From: Rhodospirillaceae bacterium UBA4479
GTDB lineage: Bacteria > Pseudomonadota > Alphaproteobacteria > Rhodospirillales > Casp-alpha2
DNA: 7,135 bases
Direction of reading: 5' to 3'
Assembly (NCBI GenBank): GCA_002389175.1
Contig: DGNZ01000070.1
Coordinates: 1 to 7,135, forward strand
The position numbers and the translations under genes are program-made. Below the pieces are notes generated by a model, which was not told the origin of the DNA, ran no database searches, and saw only the letters and a list, made by a program, of their open reading frames with translations. Positions within the stretch are counted from its first letter, which is position 1. Each line of letters starts with the position of its first letter. Positions 6,626 through 7,135 of the stretch are shown in pieces.

Positions 6626-7135
6626 TCAACTACTTGGGGCAGGGCCTTTGGCTTGACGCACGCCGATCAGCAGTATTCCGCCAACGATGAAGAAAATCAC
6701 GATGGCCGACATGCCCGCGCGCTGACTATCGAATGCGTAAGTCAAGAACCCCACTGCAAGCGGGCCTAGAAACGCCGTCGCCTTGCCGGACAATGCATAA
6801 AGGCCAAACATTTCGGTGCGGATATCTTCGGGAGCAATGCGGGCCATCAGGGATCGGCTGGCCGATTGTGCGGGGCCAACAAATATCCCCAGGATGAGCC
6901 CAAAAATCCAAAATAGGGTCACGTCCTCAACGATCAAAATTGCCGTGCTCAGCATGATCAGCGCCACCAGCGATATATAAATGACGCGTTTCGATCCCCA
7001 ACGGTCATCGAACCATGCGAACGCCAACGCGCCCAAACCCGCTGTCACGTTCATACCAATCCCAAATATGATCAGATCTTCAAACGACATTCCAAATGTG
7101 CCTGCCGCATAAATACCGCCGAACGCAAACAGCGT
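6626..7135 (-). CDS. UMF1-family major facilitator transporter (Atg22-like), C-terminal part, 5' end outside window
   Basis: The frame is open to the right edge: 169 codons are visible and the N-terminal half of the protein lies beyond 7135. The visible part starts TLFAFGGIYAAGTFGMSFEDL and continues with IIFGIGMNVTAGLGALAFAWFDDRWGSKR. FDDRWGSKR is the MFS loop motif (GxLaDrxGxKR-like) joining two helices. Then come helices around IYISLVALIML and FWIFGLILGIFVGP, the stretch SASRSLMARIAPEDIRTEMFGLYALSGKATAFLGP, and two last hydrophobic segments ending at a TGA. The SRSL..R..P....EMFGLY...GKATAFLGP pattern is characteristic of the UMF1/Atg22-like subgroup of MFS permeases in the bacterial inner membrane. 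The ATG at 7090 is internal, since homology-like sequence continues upstream of it. The substrate is unknown for most bacterial members. Whether it belongs to the polysaccharide operon or is an unrelated neighbour is unclear: a 76-base gap separates it from the membrane glycosyltransferase. Confidence 0.85.
   Translation of the reverse strand, partial: TLFAFGGIYAAGTFGMSFEDLIIFGIGMNVTAGLGALAFAWFDDRWGSKRVIYISLVALIMLSTAILIVEDVTLFWIFGLILGIFVGPAQSASRSLMARIAPEDIRTEMFGLYALSGKATAFLGPLAVGFLTYAFDSQRAGMSAIVIFFIVGGILLIGVRQAKGPAPSS

Noticed and set aside
6467..6769. 100-codon open frame on the + strand across the transporter / membrane protein gap
   Set aside because: It overlaps two genes on the opposite strand, has no recognisable motif or ribosome binding site, and its composition looks random.
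1..7135. Search for a defence system, CRISPR array, mobile element, tRNA or riboswitch
   Set aside because: No direct-repeat array, transposase, terminal repeats, tRNA-like cloverleaf or defence-type domain was seen; the window is explained by polysaccharide genes and a transporter.

Overview
This window looks like part of a cell-surface polysaccharide or glycolipid biosynthesis locus from a Gram-negative bacterium. An alphaproteobacterium, possibly a marine or Rhodospirillales-like one, is my best guess. That rests on the overall flavour of the ManC, nucleotide-sugar dehydrogenase and UMF1-type transporter sequences, not on a database match. Base composition is close to balanced by eye, and coding density is very high: no stretch without a gene exceeds about 90 bases.

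Layout. At the left edge, on the + strand, lies the C-terminal part of a sugar C-methyltransferase (3-482; its start is outside the window). It meets, tail to tail, a block of genes on the - strand. In transcription order (right to left) these are: the C-terminal half of a UMF1-family major facilitator transporter (7135-6626, 5' end outside the window); a 614-residue polytopic membrane protein with GT-C glycosyltransferase hallmarks (6549-4705); a bifunctional mannose-1-phosphate guanylyltransferase / mannose-6-phosphate isomerase, ManC type (4620-3196); a class I SAM-dependent methyltransferase (3186-2446); a nucleotide-sugar 6-dehydrogenase of the WecC/TviB-like group (2480 or 2441 to 1236); and a family 2 glycosyltransferase resembling polyprenyl-phosphate mannose synthases (1261-479). 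The last four are packed with gaps of 9 bases or less, or with short overlaps, so they are very probably co-transcribed. The membrane protein is probably in the same unit. The transporter may or may not be.

How the genes could work together (inference). ManC supplies GDP-mannose. The DPM1-like glycosyltransferase could load mannose, or a related sugar, onto a polyprenyl phosphate. The GT-C-like membrane protein is the type of enzyme that uses such a lipid-linked sugar on the periplasmic face. The dehydrogenase would provide an acidic sugar nucleotide (uronic acid), and the two methyltransferases would modify a sugar or a lipid/glycan intermediate. No polymerase, flippase or dehydratase is visible, so the locus clearly continues beyond the window.

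I found no RNA gene, insertion sequence, CRISPR array or defence system. The most interesting items are the unassigned GT-C-like membrane protein and its possible link to ManC and the DPM1-like transferase, the start-codon choice and translational coupling at the dehydrogenase, the 4-base palindromic stop-stop overlap between the convergent genes, and a pair of interleaved inverted repeats just inside the end of the glycosyltransferase gene.
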